A stretch of DNA of 64,000 nucleotides from Saccharum officinarum (taxonomy: Eukaryota > Streptophyta > Magnoliopsida > Poales > Poaceae), in contig CM036159.1 of assembly GCA_020631735.1 (NCBI GenBank), positions 95,838,656-95,902,655 of the forward strand, given 5' to 3'. Of this stretch, positions 32,150 through 44,110 are shown one piece after another. A program made the translations under genes and the position numbers. The notes beneath the pieces are model-generated. The model had not been told where the DNA came from, did no database searches, and saw only the letters and a list, made by a program, of their open reading frames with translations. Each line of letters begins with the position of its first letter. Positions within the stretch are counted from its first letter, which is position 1.

Positions 32150-35100
32150 TGTAACAGAACCGCCCAATTATACGAGATTAAGTAGGAAATCATCCAACGG
32201 AAGGACAATTTAACAAACTTAAGCCCGTATAACCCGGTAGTCCGTGAAATCTCAACGGATTTCAAACCATTTCACATGACAGCCAAGATCGTACTAAGTT
32301 TAACGGTTACCATCATAAGTTACATAGAAGTTCGTGGCACAAAATACATCGGAGTTTAAACATAGTTATTACAAACCAGGTTCGAATAAAAGTAGCGGAA
32401 GCATTAGTTTAAAACACGCACACACACACATTGTTTTGAGATAAAGTGCCAGCTTGTGATCATTTCCAGCAAAAGCATCAGGCGAGAAGTAGTGAATGAC
32501 CATTGCCCATGGTCCTAAGCTTCGCCCATCGCAGGGTAGAGACAGTTGATACAATAACCATAGTACATCTGTCCATCTGCAACAAGTGGGAACAAAGCCC
32601 TGAGTACGAGAAGGTACTCAGCTAGACTTACCCGTCATAAACCAGAAATAAAAGACACCAAGGAATCATGATAGGCTTTCTGGTGGGGTAGCTGACTCAT
32701 TTGCAAAAAGGCATTTTTAGCATTTATGAAAACCTTTACAACAGCTATGCATCAAGTTAAATCTTTATTAACCTGTCAACTACATTTGCACCTGTACTAA
32801 AGTAACATGGAATTAAACAGGCAATGATAACCAATGATCATTAACAACTTCCATTATGTCATAATTCATATAACTGTCCAAGTGTTCCATCAATATTACT
32901 ACGATGAAGTAGCTCAAGTCAAGTGTTCACTATCCAGTGAACGATGGCGATTCGAATCGATTATTAACCAGCTGGTAAGTTATTCCTCACACAAACCTCA
33001 CTCACCCGCTAAAGTGAGGTGTTGGTCACCGAGTCAACCATTCAGGTAAAGTCGCGAGCTTGCCAGGAACCACTTGTACCCGGGGGCCGCCCGACTGCTC
33101 TTTGGCCTTATCATCGCGCCCCCGTATCCTGCCACTACTGCTCCGGTACAGTGCGTTGCGGGCAATCCACTCGGCCCGAATAATCTCCCAGTTTCGCGGT
33201 CGGAAGGTACTTTATCCGGCCAGCTAAATGTGAGGCATGCGTTCAACATGACCCGAGGGACAACAACGGACGGTCCTTAATCGACACAGACGGAAAACAC
33301 TACAGTCCGAAACCCTGCAAGTTTCCGCCCGGTCTCAAATTCATTTCACACTTAGTTATACCATGACTTCATAGTCATCCAAACAGATCCAGGTAACCAC
33401 CTACAGCTCGCAGGTGACAGGAAATCACCCGACTTCTACCGGTCTAAGCAAGCTAAGCACTGACTCGACTGCGGATACCAGGGTAACAAGGATATAATAT
33501 AACAAAGGTAAGCAAGGTATAATGCGGCAACGTTTGCAAACAACTCCTAAACGTAATGCATCAAATTAAGTAAAGTTAATAATAAATTATTTGCAAACCG
33601 GGAGAGAAATGCTCCGGGGCTTGCCTCTCTCGAAGGAGCTCGGACGGTGATCGGGGCACTCCGGGAGATCTTCACCGACCTCTTCTTCGGCTTCGGTCAC
33701 CTCCTGCTGCTGCGCCTCGATCTGCTCCTCTGGCTCCTCGGGTAAGACGACTGGGTTCTCGGTTTGCGATCCTGTATGATGCAATGTGCGTAAGTGAGTA
33801 TGCAAGTGTGCATCGAAGGAGATGAATGCAATGAATATGTTGAAATGCAAGGTAGTCAACATCATCCAAGAAACTATACACTACAAGCACATGTCATCTA
33901 CTGCATTCTCTTTTACTACTATTATGTTAAGTTAACCTATCTTATGAAATGCTTCAAAGATACACCAAAGCTTTACTAATTTCTTAATCACACTTAAAGC
34001 AACACTTGCTTAAACCCTAAGTAATAATAGTAGGTTTGAATAGCAACATATATTTCTGATGCTCCTAAAAATCTAAGAAAATTACAGTAGCATAATACTA
34101 CTCTAAACAGACTACCATAAAAAATTCATGGCATTTGGATAAGTAAACCATCCTATACAAAAATGACAAGCTATAGCATAAAATGAGCATGAAATTACTT
34201 TGTACTATGGAAAGTGTCAAACAACAGAATTAATATTTTTCCTAGGTTCTTTATAGCATACTATGACTGTACAAAAATTATCACATGCATGTTTTATACA
34301 AAGTTTGCTCTCTAGCAAAAATAACAAAAATCAGCCATTAAAGGCACTTGAACTACACCTCAACATTTTCCCACAGCACATGCATGAAACATATTTTTCC
34401 TAGTAAGTACATGATATATGAAGATCAACAAACTTAAAAATCATATTTTTCTAATACATATAGGATTTACTAGCTATTTTACAAGATATCAGCAATATTA
34501 AGAATTAATTAAAGCTCTACAGAAAATTATTCCAAAAATGACATGCAATATTTTTAGATTGTAGATCTGGTTCCAATGAATCCCTAGAAATTTATTTCAT
34601 AATTTTTGGAGCTGAAATGACTACTAAAACATTTTTCCAAAGCATTTTCAACAAGAATAATAAAAGAAAATGGAAATGGATTTTTATAACGGCACTGGGC
34701 CGGCCCGGGAAATCAAGCGGCCCATGGCCGTCGCGTCCCGGCTTGCGCGCGCGGGGGAAACAACTGAGCCGGCCTGCTCGGGGCTCGGCCCATAGCGCAG
34801 CCCAGCCCACCGAGGGGGGAACCAAGCGCGGTCGCCGGCGTTCACGGCTTCGACGCCGCGGCGACGGTCGGGGCCAACGGCCGGCTCCGGCCAAACCGAG
34901 GCTGACTAGCGCGCGCAACACGTTCGCCAGAGAGTGGCTAACACGTGAAGGCGACGCGGGAGGGCAGAGAGAGGACTAGTGAGGCGGTGGCGAAGCTCGC
35001 GCGGCGGCACCGCCGCGGTGGCGCGGCGAGGCGAGCAGAAATTGAGCCCTACCGTGGCCAAGGAGGGGATGGCGGTGCTCGTTCGGAGGAGGGGAGGATG

Positions 35101-36025
35101 GGGCGGAGCCTCGGGCACGGCTAATTGGACGAAGGTGGTCCACCGGAGCAGGAACAAGGCGGAGACGGTGGCGGAGCACGGTGACAAGCGGTGTTCTGCT
35201 GCGGCTGTCACCGGAGGGAGGAAGAGAGGGAGCAGGCGAGGCGGAAAATGGGAGGGAGACCCAGCGCTCGGTTGTTTTTGAAGCTGGACGCGGGCGCGGG
35301 GTCCACGGTGGCCACGCGGTGGCGTTGCCGGCATGCGAACGCCACGCGGCGAGCGTTTGCTGCCGGGGCGCCAGCGCGCGCGGGCGAGAGCGGAAGAAGA
35401 GGGAGGGGGCCGGCTGGGCGGGGCCGTGGCGGAGGCGGCTGCGGCTGCGGGCGCGCGCGCGCGAGGAGGAGGGAGCCAGGTGGACGCGGACCGCTTCGGC
35501 CAGCGGGCCGAAACCGAGGCGGTGGCCTGCTAAGGTTTGAAATGGATTTTTTCAAATTTCTAATTTCCAAACAATTTCAAATGCAGTTTTCAAACACAAA
35601 TTTGAACAAGAAAAGTCCTTTTCTGGAATTGACCCAAAAATAAAAGTTGCTTAGAATTAAATTCTCTACAACTTTGATTAAGGGGCCAAGTGAAAATTCT
35701 TAATAGATTTTGAATGGCAGAATAAAAGCTAAAATAGGGAGTATTTTTGAATATTAGAATTAATATTTTTGAATAAGTTTTTGACAAAATTTTGAGTCAT
35801 CTGGTTGCTCCAAAAAATTGAACTAAGGTTCCAAGTGATGTAAAATTTTATAGTTGCAAGATTTTGGTGTAATGTGATTATCATATTAATATATTTCATC
35901 ACATATATTATTTCCAAGCTTTTATTTCATTCAAATTATAACATTATCACACATGATTATGATGATATGAAATGCCATGCAATATGATTGTCATGCAATG
36001 CATTGCGTAACACCGGAGTGTTACA
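32150..36025 (-). repeat. 5' LTR of the chromovirus
   Basis: 3,876 bp, same ends as the other LTR, with a few dozen substitutions and 1-3 bp indels between the pair (examples near 22650/33166, 23149/33663, 24300/34815). Confidence 0.95.
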
Positions 36026-36486
36026 ATTAGCCAACGGCCATAGCACAAAAGAAAGAAAGAACCTCTCTAGAACGCACGCTAGAAAGGTCGAAGCAAGGAA
36101 GCTTCAGATTTTTTCTAGGAAACAGGAGGTGTGTGACCCTCTACCGGATTCAGAGAAAAATGGAAATAATCTCTTCCTACTCCTGAGAATCGCACGCAAA
36201 TCTGAGGTGGCATTGTTTCGTGGAGGCAGACACCCTAAGCATGATCTGGATAAGTAATGTAGAAAGAATAGAATGGCATTAAACAAATCTAGTAGCCAGT
36301 TGATGTGGTTGTTGCGACCCACACACCTATGGTTGTGTTGCCTGTTAGCAACGAAAGATTAAGGAAGAGGACCATACAACATTTGACACAATTAAAACAG
36401 TCACTACCATGATTCCATAACATATCATGGGTTTGTGTTTATTCAACATTTTGTTCATGAGTAGTGGTAAAAATGTGAAAAAATAG
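36026..36486. repeat. Inverted arm A, distal part (with right ATTAG target duplication)
   Basis: Begins with ATTAG (36026-36030) and matches the reverse complement of 52512-52973 right up to the N gap. No gene recognised. Confidence 0.95.
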
Positions 36487-36586
36487 NNNNNNNNNNNNNN
36501 NNNNNNNNNNNNNNNNNNNNNNNNNNNNNNNNNNNNNNNNNNNNNNNNNNNNNNNNNNNNNNNNNNNNNNNNNNNNNNNNNNNNNN
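36487..36586. other. Assembly gap of 100 N
   Basis: Exactly 100 N, the usual placeholder for a gap of unknown size between scaffolded contigs. Order and orientation of the two sides are therefore not proven by sequence. Confidence 0.98.
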
Positions 36587-36587
36587 A

Positions 36588-37070
36588 TATGATGGAGTCA
36601 TAATTTCAAGTGACCTGGCAAGATGTCGAGCTTACCTTTGTCACGCGAAGCCGTGCAAATCAACCTCTCTATATCATCGTAGCACAGGGTGAAATTCCCG
36701 ACTACACATCCCATCTCTCAGCGAAGAACATGCATCGAAGGTGATAGTCCTTGCTGATAGTCCTGTCACCGTGGAGCCAGCAGGAGTTGAAGTTGCAGTC
36801 CTTCGTCAGATAGACTTGGAGTCTATTCTCCAACTTCTTGCACAGCGAGGGCTCTGCAGCGTGCTGGTGGATTTCAGAGAGGCCGGAGAAAGCTTCGCGT
36901 CGCTTCTGAACGACTTCCAGGAGGACAAGCTGGTGCAGAAGGTCGTCGTGGAGGTCCTGCTTTTTGCTCGCGAGCGAAGGGCTGAGCAACCTGGCATTTG
37001 GTGGCAGCCAATCGTTCCCGTTGAAGAAACTTGGAGCACAGGGAAGGTGAATGGGAGTTTGCTGCTGGAG
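36588..37070 (+). pseudogene. PYRR: PYRR fragment (riboflavin pathway pyrimidine reductase)
   Basis: Starts at the contig edge with YDGVIISSDLA, then, after shifts in frame, GEIPDYTSHLSAKN and from 36738 VIVLADSPVTVEPAGVEVAVL, LESILQLLAQRGLCSVLVDF, ASLLNDFQEDKLVQKVVVEV and KVNGSLLLE. This matches the RibD-type reductase domain of plant PYRR, a plastid enzyme of riboflavin synthesis. At least two frame changes (before 36680 and near 36730) and loss of the rest of the protein mean a fragment, not a working gene. It could be a transposon-captured piece or the end of a gene whose 5' part lies in the gap. Confidence 0.7.
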
Positions 37071-38700
37071 CTATGTGTAGTCTCTCTTCTGTCGGAGATT
37101 GGTAGTCCCTGTGGCAGCATTGTTTGTTTTCCCTCGTGTAAACATATAGCCCTGTTAGCCCTGCACTTGAACCATTACCTGCAGAGCCATGAGCCATGTG
37201 GGGTTCTGTGATACCGGTGCCCTGTGATACTCCCTGTCTGCAAACTTCTGGTGATCTGAATGGTAAGCATTATTCCGATCACACATGCAACTACGTTCCT
37301 GTCTGCAGTTGCCAATGGCACGGCAGGCTGGAGTAGAACGTGCAGACAGGTCCAGTTGTTGCTTTGCTATTTCTCCTCCCAGCTCCGGGCGAGCTGCAAG
37401 CTGCATTTTAAAAAATCCTTTTAAACACTTCTAAATTAATATTTCCTCCTCCCAGTCTAGTTCCTTTTTTTTTTACTCTTTTGGTCGTGCATGTGCGATT
37501 TACAAGCTTTTTTATTTTTACCTTTCTAAAATTAATGTTTTAAAATAATCTATCCAGCTTGATTTAAAGAGTTAGATCTGAAAAAATTACAATACTTAAT
37601 TTAAAATACGGTAATGCTACAGACATTAATCCAGAATCTTAAAAAATCGAACGCTCTGCTCCGCGCTCGCTCCAGCACAGCGACTGACCCAATAAGCCCA
37701 TCTACGCTCTCTCCTCTATCTACTTTATTTACGCTGCGACAGCCACCAGAAATCCTCAACTCCTCGCTTCGCTCGTCGTGGCTCACCGCGCCATCCGCCC
37801 GCCCAAGCCGCCTCGTGGCGCTGCGGCCGTCCCACATAGAGTCACGCCACGTCTGCCGCCGTGCCGTGCTCCATCCCCGCCACACCCACTCCGCCTCGTG
37901 GCGCCTTGCCCCCTGCCCTGCGCGTCGTGCCCCGTCCCTCGCCGCACCGAGATGCTGCGACGCCGCCATTCCCACCAGGAGGTGGTTGCTGCTGTTGACG
38001 CCAGCGCCGCCGTGACGCTCGACTACAGCTCGCGACACGAGATCCAGAGTGGCCAGATCGGGAGCGGTTGTACCTCACGCTCCCTTCCTCGGATGTTGCA
38101 AGCTTATGTTTCAAAGGGTTTCAGGCGTTTCATATGCATGTTGCAAGTGTTTCATGTGAATGTTGCAAAAGTAGATCGGGATGTTGCATATGTTGCAATG
38201 GTTATATACGTATGTTGCAAGCGTCTGTTTAAAATGTTTCAGCTATTTTCAGACGGATGTTGCATGTGTTTTATTTTGGTGTTGCATATGTTTCACACTT
38301 GTGTTGCAAGTGTTTCATCTAGATGTTGCATATGTTTTGCAATGGCTACACACGTGTTTCCCTCGGGTTTCAGACGTATATTGCAAGTGTTTCAACTATT
38401 TCGGACGTATGTTGCAAATGTCTCCTCTAAATGTTGCAAAAGTGGATATGGTGTTGCACATGTTGCAGTGGACCCCACCGCTTGGCCCGCTTGTATGGGC
38501 GTGGGTGTAGAGGGAGTCGAGCGGCAGGTGCGGGAACGTGCGGGTGTAGAATCGAGACGGATCGGGCATGGGACACGAAGCGGACACGAGACACGGAGCG
38601 ACGCGGGCCACGTGAAGCAGGCGTGTGGCGCGGGCGCCGGGACGCTTAGCCCCCCGGGCGTTGGCTTTTTTCCTTTAAAATATTATTGATTTATAAAATG
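37071..38700. mobile_element. Transposon-like block with repeated ATGTTGCAA...TTTCA motifs
   Basis: About 37400-38700. AT-rich ends with related sequence (GCAAGCTGCATTTTAAAA on the left; reverse complement of the right end GAAGCTGCAGCTTTTAAACC), a GC-rich core (37650-38090), and at 38093-38474 more than ten imperfect copies of ATGTTGCAAGTGTTTCA-like units. This arrangement suggests a non-autonomous DNA transposon, possibly Mutator-like. No transposase. 37071-37400 holds nothing recognisable. Confidence 0.4.
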
Positions 38701-38951
38701 GTTTAAAAGCTGCAGCTTCAGGAATCACTGCTCCCATCACTGCTTCAGGAATCAGGATCACAGAAGAAGCAACGCCAAGGACAGCAAAGCGTTGGAGGCC
38801 CACGTGCCCCGCGCGGTTAACCCGGCGGCTGTCGCGGGCCGGCCCAAATAAAACTGAGCTCCCGTTTTCTTCGCTTCAGCCCCACCTGCTCGAGACCACT
38901 GTGACCAGTCACCACCTCTGCCCAGCGCTCGCTACTTCGCTAGTCACCACC

Positions 38952-39740
38952 ATGGCGTCGGAATCCGAGGTCTACAGCTGGGAGCCGCACCCGCTCCATC
39001 CCGACGGCACTGAGCCGCTGCACCGGATCGCCGTGGACTACTGCCCGGAGGCGTGCCTCCACGAGCGCCACGCGGGGGAGATCCACGTCACCTACGACCA
39101 CCGCGGCGGCGCGCGCTGGCGCTCCCGCCGCCGGTTCCTCCCTGGCAGCGCCGTGGCCACCACGATCCGCGCGCCGGCGGGGGACACGTCGGGCCTCAAC
39201 TACAACATCTACCTGTCTCCCTGGAGGGCTCCAAAGACCAGGACGAGATCGACTTCGAGTTCCTCGGCCACGACAAGCGCGCCGTCCAGACCAACTACCA
39301 CGTCGGCGGCGACGGCGGGCGGGAGCAGATCCACGCGCTCCCTTCGACTCCTCCGACGGCTTCCACCACACGCCATCGCCTGGGACGCGGCGCGCATCGA
39401 GTGGCGCGTCGACGGCGAGCTCGTCCGCCTCGAGGAGCGGCGCGAGGGGGAGCCGTGGCCGGAGAAGCCCATGTACCTGTACGCCTCCGTGTGGGACGCC
39501 AGCTACATCGCCGACGGGGCGTGGACCGGCACGTACCACGGCCGCGACGCGCCCTACGTCTGCAGCTACAAGGACGTCAGGGTGCCCACTGCCAAGCACT
39601 TAGTGGAAGACGAAGAGAATCAGGATGCAGATGCCGCTGATGCGCCTGCTGTGGATCCTGCAGCCGACGCCGACGCCGACGCTGATGCTGCTGCGGCGGC
39701 GGTGGAAGAAGAGAAGGACGCCGGAGCCGGTGAAGTTTAG
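38952..39740 (+). pseudogene. XTH-like glycoside hydrolase gene with indels
   Basis: ATG at 38952 in a good plant context (CACCACCATGGCG), stop TAG at 39738, single exon. In the first frame SGLNYNIYL leads into the family; then the frame moves by one base at about 39220, giving the catalytic DEIDFEFLG (Glu nucleophile and Glu acid/base of GH16 XTH enzymes), AVQTNYHVGG; by about 39370 the first frame is regained with AIAWDAARIEWRVDGELV and PMYLYASVWDASYIADG. Three one-base losses between 39220 and 39370 explain this. The protein has no signal peptide, a divergent N-terminus, and ends in an Asp-Ala/Glu-rich tail in place of the usual XET C-terminal domain. XTHs cut and rejoin xyloglucan in the cell wall. 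Decay or unpolished assembly are both possible. Confidence 0.7.
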
Positions 39741-40443
39741 ATCTTGGTGGCGCGATGCAATGTCGTTTTGTTCAAGTGTCGCTGCAACCAAAATGGATCT
39801 ATGAATAATGGATGTGGTCTGATCAGTGAAACAAACAAACATTTCATCTGCTGTATTTATGTTGTTCGTTGAATAATTCGATGTGTTGTGTTCTGCTTCG
39901 GTCCCTGTATCTGTATGATAATGCATGATTACTGGTTCTTAACTGGCAATAAGCTCACGTGATAATGGAAATGTCAACAATGTTTATTCAAAAATTGATT
40001 AGGAAAATCCGGCACTGCCCTGCCACTACCATCAAGTTGTTCGAATGGAACAAACTGGCTTTCGTTCGGTTTTCACGGAATCACATCCTGGAACTGGTCC
40101 AGCCACGAACGCTGTTGTAATTTGTATAGGCCACCTTCACCACGATTGATTCCTTGCCCCACAACCGAACGAGCCCTAAATAAAACAGATTTAGTAAGCA
40201 AAATGCAGCATAGTAATGCACAACTTCAGATTATGGCAACCGGAACCCGTGAACAAGCATGGTGATGTAAAATATCTGGGACCAATTCCGTTCAGCTTCG
40301 TAAGTTGAGCTTATAATAAGTTTAGGCCCATATGAAAGAGCCCAACCTAAAACCCGTTCGGCCCGAGTAGGCCTGCTGCCTGGCGGATGCGGCTAGGCCT
40401 GTAGGCCCATCGGCATCCCGACAACACATGCCACAGCCACACC
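39741..40443. other. Intergenic between the XTH-like and kinase genes
   Basis: 3' UTR-like AT-rich sequence after 39741 (ATGAATAATGG at 39801), then nothing recognised; 40320-40440 becomes GC-rich as the promoter/5' end of the next gene. Confidence 0.4.
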
Positions 40444-43325
40444 TTGTCTCGGCTCGGCTCCGGCGAGCGCGATGGACGCAAACGTGGGGCGCTGGCGCTG
40501 CTCTCCTCCTGCTCGCCCTCCACTTCCGCCGCCGCCTCCTCGCTCCTCCTCGCCGCCGCTGCCTGGCCTCCCGCCGAAGATCAAGCTCCCGAGCCACCAT
40601 CAGTAAGCTTGTTTCCCCACTCGCCCACCACCAATTAACCTCTCTGTTATTCGCGCCGATTTAATTTCTCCGCTGTGCTGTGCTGTGCTGCGCCGATTCA
40701 GTTTCTGTGCTGTGCTGTCTCGATTGATTCTAGAATTCTAGTAGAATCAGCGAGAATTGTGGTTGAACTGGAATGGTGAATTTGAACTGCAGGCGGTTGA
40801 GTGTTGAGAGACATTGGGTTTGGCCGTTTACTGCTGTTGGCTGCGTAGCTTTTATGCACAGCAGATTCCAGCCCCAATTCGTGTCAACTTAGATTCAGAA
40901 TGCGTGCCGTACTACGCAGGTTGCAGTTTTCGATTACCTTGATTGTTTGCCTGTAGTAATTGGTTTGCCGTGCGTCTCGCAGTGGCGGCGTTGGGCCATG
41001 ACCCAATCAGGGAATGGATTCTTACAGAAGGGAAGGCCACGCAGATAAAGGGATAAGGTCCATCGGTGGTGGCTGTATTAACTCTGCTCAGCGCTATGAT
41101 ACTGACGCGGGCCCCTTCTTTGTGAAGACCAATAGGTGCGCTCAAAGAAAATCTCTCTTCTGAACTCATAATTGTTGCCATGAGATTGTGTAGGTAATGA
41201 TGCTTTCGGTTTTGTTCTGAAAATGGTGGAATTGGCTACGTTTTTTTATGTTCCAGCCGCATTGGTCCAGAAATGTTTGAAGGGGAGGCTCTTGGTTTGA
41301 AGGCAATGTATGAAACAAAGTCGATCCGTGTTCCTTTGCCATACAAGGTGAGAGAAGTGGCATCAGATGCTGGAACATGTACAACTGCAAACGTGGAATA
41401 CAACAGCATTGCTGTTGTGACACTGTTACATGACTGGTACTGTGATCCCCATACATGATGCCATGATGGGAGTACTCGTATAGTGACTGAAATCTTCAGT
41501 CCTGGCCATTTATGCTGCGAGTTAATTAGCATACATATTTCCTTTTGTGCCACTGATGTAGAGACCGTTAGTCATCTAGTGGTACCAATGTCTGCCGATG
41601 GTAGTGATGTTAGTTCACTTGTTTCAGTAGTTCTCTGCATACACTTGTTGTTTTCAAGTTTAATCCTTTTTTTATGCCTGCTACTAGTATAGGTTGGGTC
41701 ATTACCTACCGGTGGTTCTTTCATCATCATGGAGTTTATTGAATTTGGTCCTTCAAGGGGAGACCAGGTACCTATATACCAAATACTTTTGAGCCTTAAT
41801 TCACCTCTCTTTCCTTTATACTAATTAACATAACTCTTTTTGTCAGTCAGTTTTGGGAAGGAAGCTTGCCGAAATGCATAAGTCCGCTAAATCTGATAAG
41901 GGATATGGTTTCCATGTTGATAATACTATTGGAAGGTAGTACTGCTTTGATGAAACGTGGCATTAATTGAGGTGTATCAGAATTCAGAACTGCTATGTCA
42001 GTCTCCCTAATCCGCCTGTTATGTTATTGCAGCACTCCACAAATTAACACTTGGACTGCTGACTGGATTGAGTTTTACTCCAAGCATAGATTGGGTTACC
42101 AGTTGGAGTTGGCATCGAGACGATATGGAGATTCGGCCATACTCGAAAAAGGTACAGTTGGAAAAAGATGATTAAGTTGGTATTTATAATTTCTCTCACG
42201 GTCTGCCATTGTTCTTAGCTAAGTTTTGCTAAGAGTGTAGTAACTGATTTTTTTTCTATTCCTTTTTGCATAAATTCCTACGCATAGGTCAGCGATTGAT
42301 CAAGAATATCCGCCCACTTTTTGATGGAGCTGTTATTGAGCCCTGCTTGCTTCATGGTGATCTGTGGAGCGGAAACATAAGCTCTGATAGCAACGGAGAT
42401 CCTGTAATATTGGATCCTGCTTGCTACTGTAAGTAAAATTGACTGATTTTAGCATCCAAATTCGGGATCATGAGTAGTGGTTGCAAAAGGATGAATTTAC
42501 TTGATTCTTTCCAGTAATTTTCATCAAGGTATTCTATTTTAGATATTCTGTTGCTGAAGTTCCCACAATGTGTTGCATGTAGCAATTTACAAGCTACAAA
42601 CAATTTACAAAGACATGATTACCGGTTCTTCAACTGCAGATGGACACAACGAGGCAGAGTTTGGGATGTCCTGGTGTGCTGGATTTGGTGGGGACTTCTA
42701 TAATGCCTATTTTCAGGTACCCATTGATTTTTGCTGCATAGGTATTTGATTGGAGCACCGCCAAGTCCTCACGTGCAAATGGATAATAGACATACTTAAC
42801 ATACCACCGTCCGAGGTTATTGGTTATGGGTTAGATTTGTTTTGCGGAGTTACCTTTTGTTGGCCTATAAAGTCCCAGACCTGAAAACTCTAGCAGGAAG
42901 GTTCCTTTGGTAAAGAATGGTGTCAACAACATAGTTATTGTCTTGCACCATCGAATAAGGCGGTCCAAGTGTTGGCGTGGAAATTTCTTACTTGTTTTGT
43001 AGGGAATATCTTTCGAGCACTGCCACAAAATAAAGTTACCACCTCCAGCTTTGCTTCCTGAGTGCTTGTCTTTCTCTAGTCCTACTAAAATTTCAAGCCT
43101 TGTGGTCGGTGGATTACTCAATTCTTCACTATTTTTGATGGAGACATTAACAGTACTTTTACTCTTACTCTAATACAGGTGATGTCGAAACAGCCAGGGT
43201 TTGAGAAGAGGAGGGACCTCTATCTCCTCTACCACTACCTGAATCACTACAATCTTTTTGGCTCCGGGTACCGTTCGTCAGCTATGTCCATAATCGAAGA
43301 CTACTTATATGTGCTGGCGGCTTAG
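40444..43325 (+). CDS. Protein-ribulosamine/fructosamine 3-kinase (FN3K family), nine exons, frame defects
   Basis: Exons: ~40444-40602, 40983-41135, 41257-41347, 41693-41767, 41847-41935, 42033-42151, 42288-42428, 42640-42716, 43179-43325, all with GT-AG borders. Translation matches plant FN3K: DPIREWILTEGKATQI, RIGPEMFEGEALGLKAMYE, PTGGSFIIMEFIEF, WTADWIEFYSKHRLGYQLEL, the kinase catalytic LLHGDLWSGNI and VILDPACYYGHNEAEFGMSW, ending YLYVLAA. The enzyme phosphorylates ketosamine adducts on glycated proteins so that they break down; the plant form is usually plastid-targeted, and exon 1 encodes a Ser/Ala-rich leader (ALALLSSCSPSTSAAASS). Oddities: no ATG in the frame of exon 1 (ATG 40472 is in another frame), and one G appears missing near 41049 in exon 2, giving an early TAA. 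The other exons are clean. Confidence 0.88.
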
Positions 43326-44110
43326 TTTCTTGTGTTTATTCTCACATGAAAATAGAAGCAACGATGTACCTGTGCATAACATGTTCCATTGCTATCCCTC
43401 TCGGTATGCTGTGGATTCGCTCCCTGCAAAATCTGTTAGCTCATTGCGTGCATAATCTCATGCTACACCACTATATCAGTCACTGAAAAAAAATCTTCAT
43501 ATGTGTAAATAAATATCTCACTGCTGGTCCATTTGGACACGTTTTGTGCCTCAGAAGGATAATAATGTATTTCCTGGTCCCAGTAATCTGCCCGTGTGGT
43601 GGAGAATCATGATTCGGTCCCAGGAAGAACGAGTCAACGTATTAGTGATCCTCTGACCCATCCTCCTAAACTACACCACCCGTCAGGCAGTCAGCTAACA
43701 ACACCGGGCGGCGGATATATGTTTGCGACCTGGATATTCTTAACAACGTTAGTGAAAAGGCATGTCCCTGTCCGCGCACTAAGACATTCTTAACCACCGG
43801 CTGACCACCTAACGTGGCGGCCTCCCATTCGACCCCTGCCGGAAAAGCTTCAAAATCAAAAGTATAGGCTTTTTGTCGCTCCCTGTGCTCCCCAGCTAAT
43901 CCTTAGCGATGCAAGCAACTCGATCAGACCGTGGTTTTTCAACCACCTACTCCGTCGTTTTTAAACCCTCGCGCTCCTAGCATCGCAATGGCCGTGGTCG
44001 TAGCCGTAGCAACCGGAACTGGCATTGCTCACTTGCATTTCCTGCACGTTTTGCTGCCGGAAAGCCCTGGTTTTTCCGGCGAAGAACAGAACAGCGTGTG
44101 TCCGGGCCAG
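43326..44110. other. Intergenic, no gene recognised
   Basis: 3' region of the kinase gene, then sequence without domains. The ORFs around 43961-44110 are too short and composition-driven to support. Confidence 0.4.

Larger units (their letters stand above)
21636..36025 (-). mobile_element. Complete Tekay-type chromovirus (Ty3/gypsy) with an extra upstream ORF pair
   Basis: 14,390 bp, inserted in arm A on the minus strand. 5' LTR is 32150-36025, 3' LTR 21636-25513; both begin TGTAACA and end TGTTACA. PBS 32132-32147 and PPT 25514-25525 are present, with the target duplication ATTAG. Gene order: H3-tail-like ORF, coiled-coil ORF, gag-protease-RT-RNaseH-integrase with a C-terminal chromodomain. 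The LTRs differ by a few dozen changes by eye (about 1%), so insertion is recent. The pol frame has one frameshift (27388-27418) and one stop (26401-26399), so movement of this copy would need proteins from relatives. Clade assigned from the long LTRs and chromodomain; RIRE3-like elements are the probable kin. Confidence 0.92.

Noticed and set aside
38093..38474. Repeat array considered as CRISPR-like
   Set aside because: Plant genome, irregular units and spacing, no cas genes.
37778..38689. 303-codon ORF
   Set aside because: Runs through the ATGTTGCAA repeat array and gives Cys/Val/Phe-rich repeats; no domain, probably non-coding.
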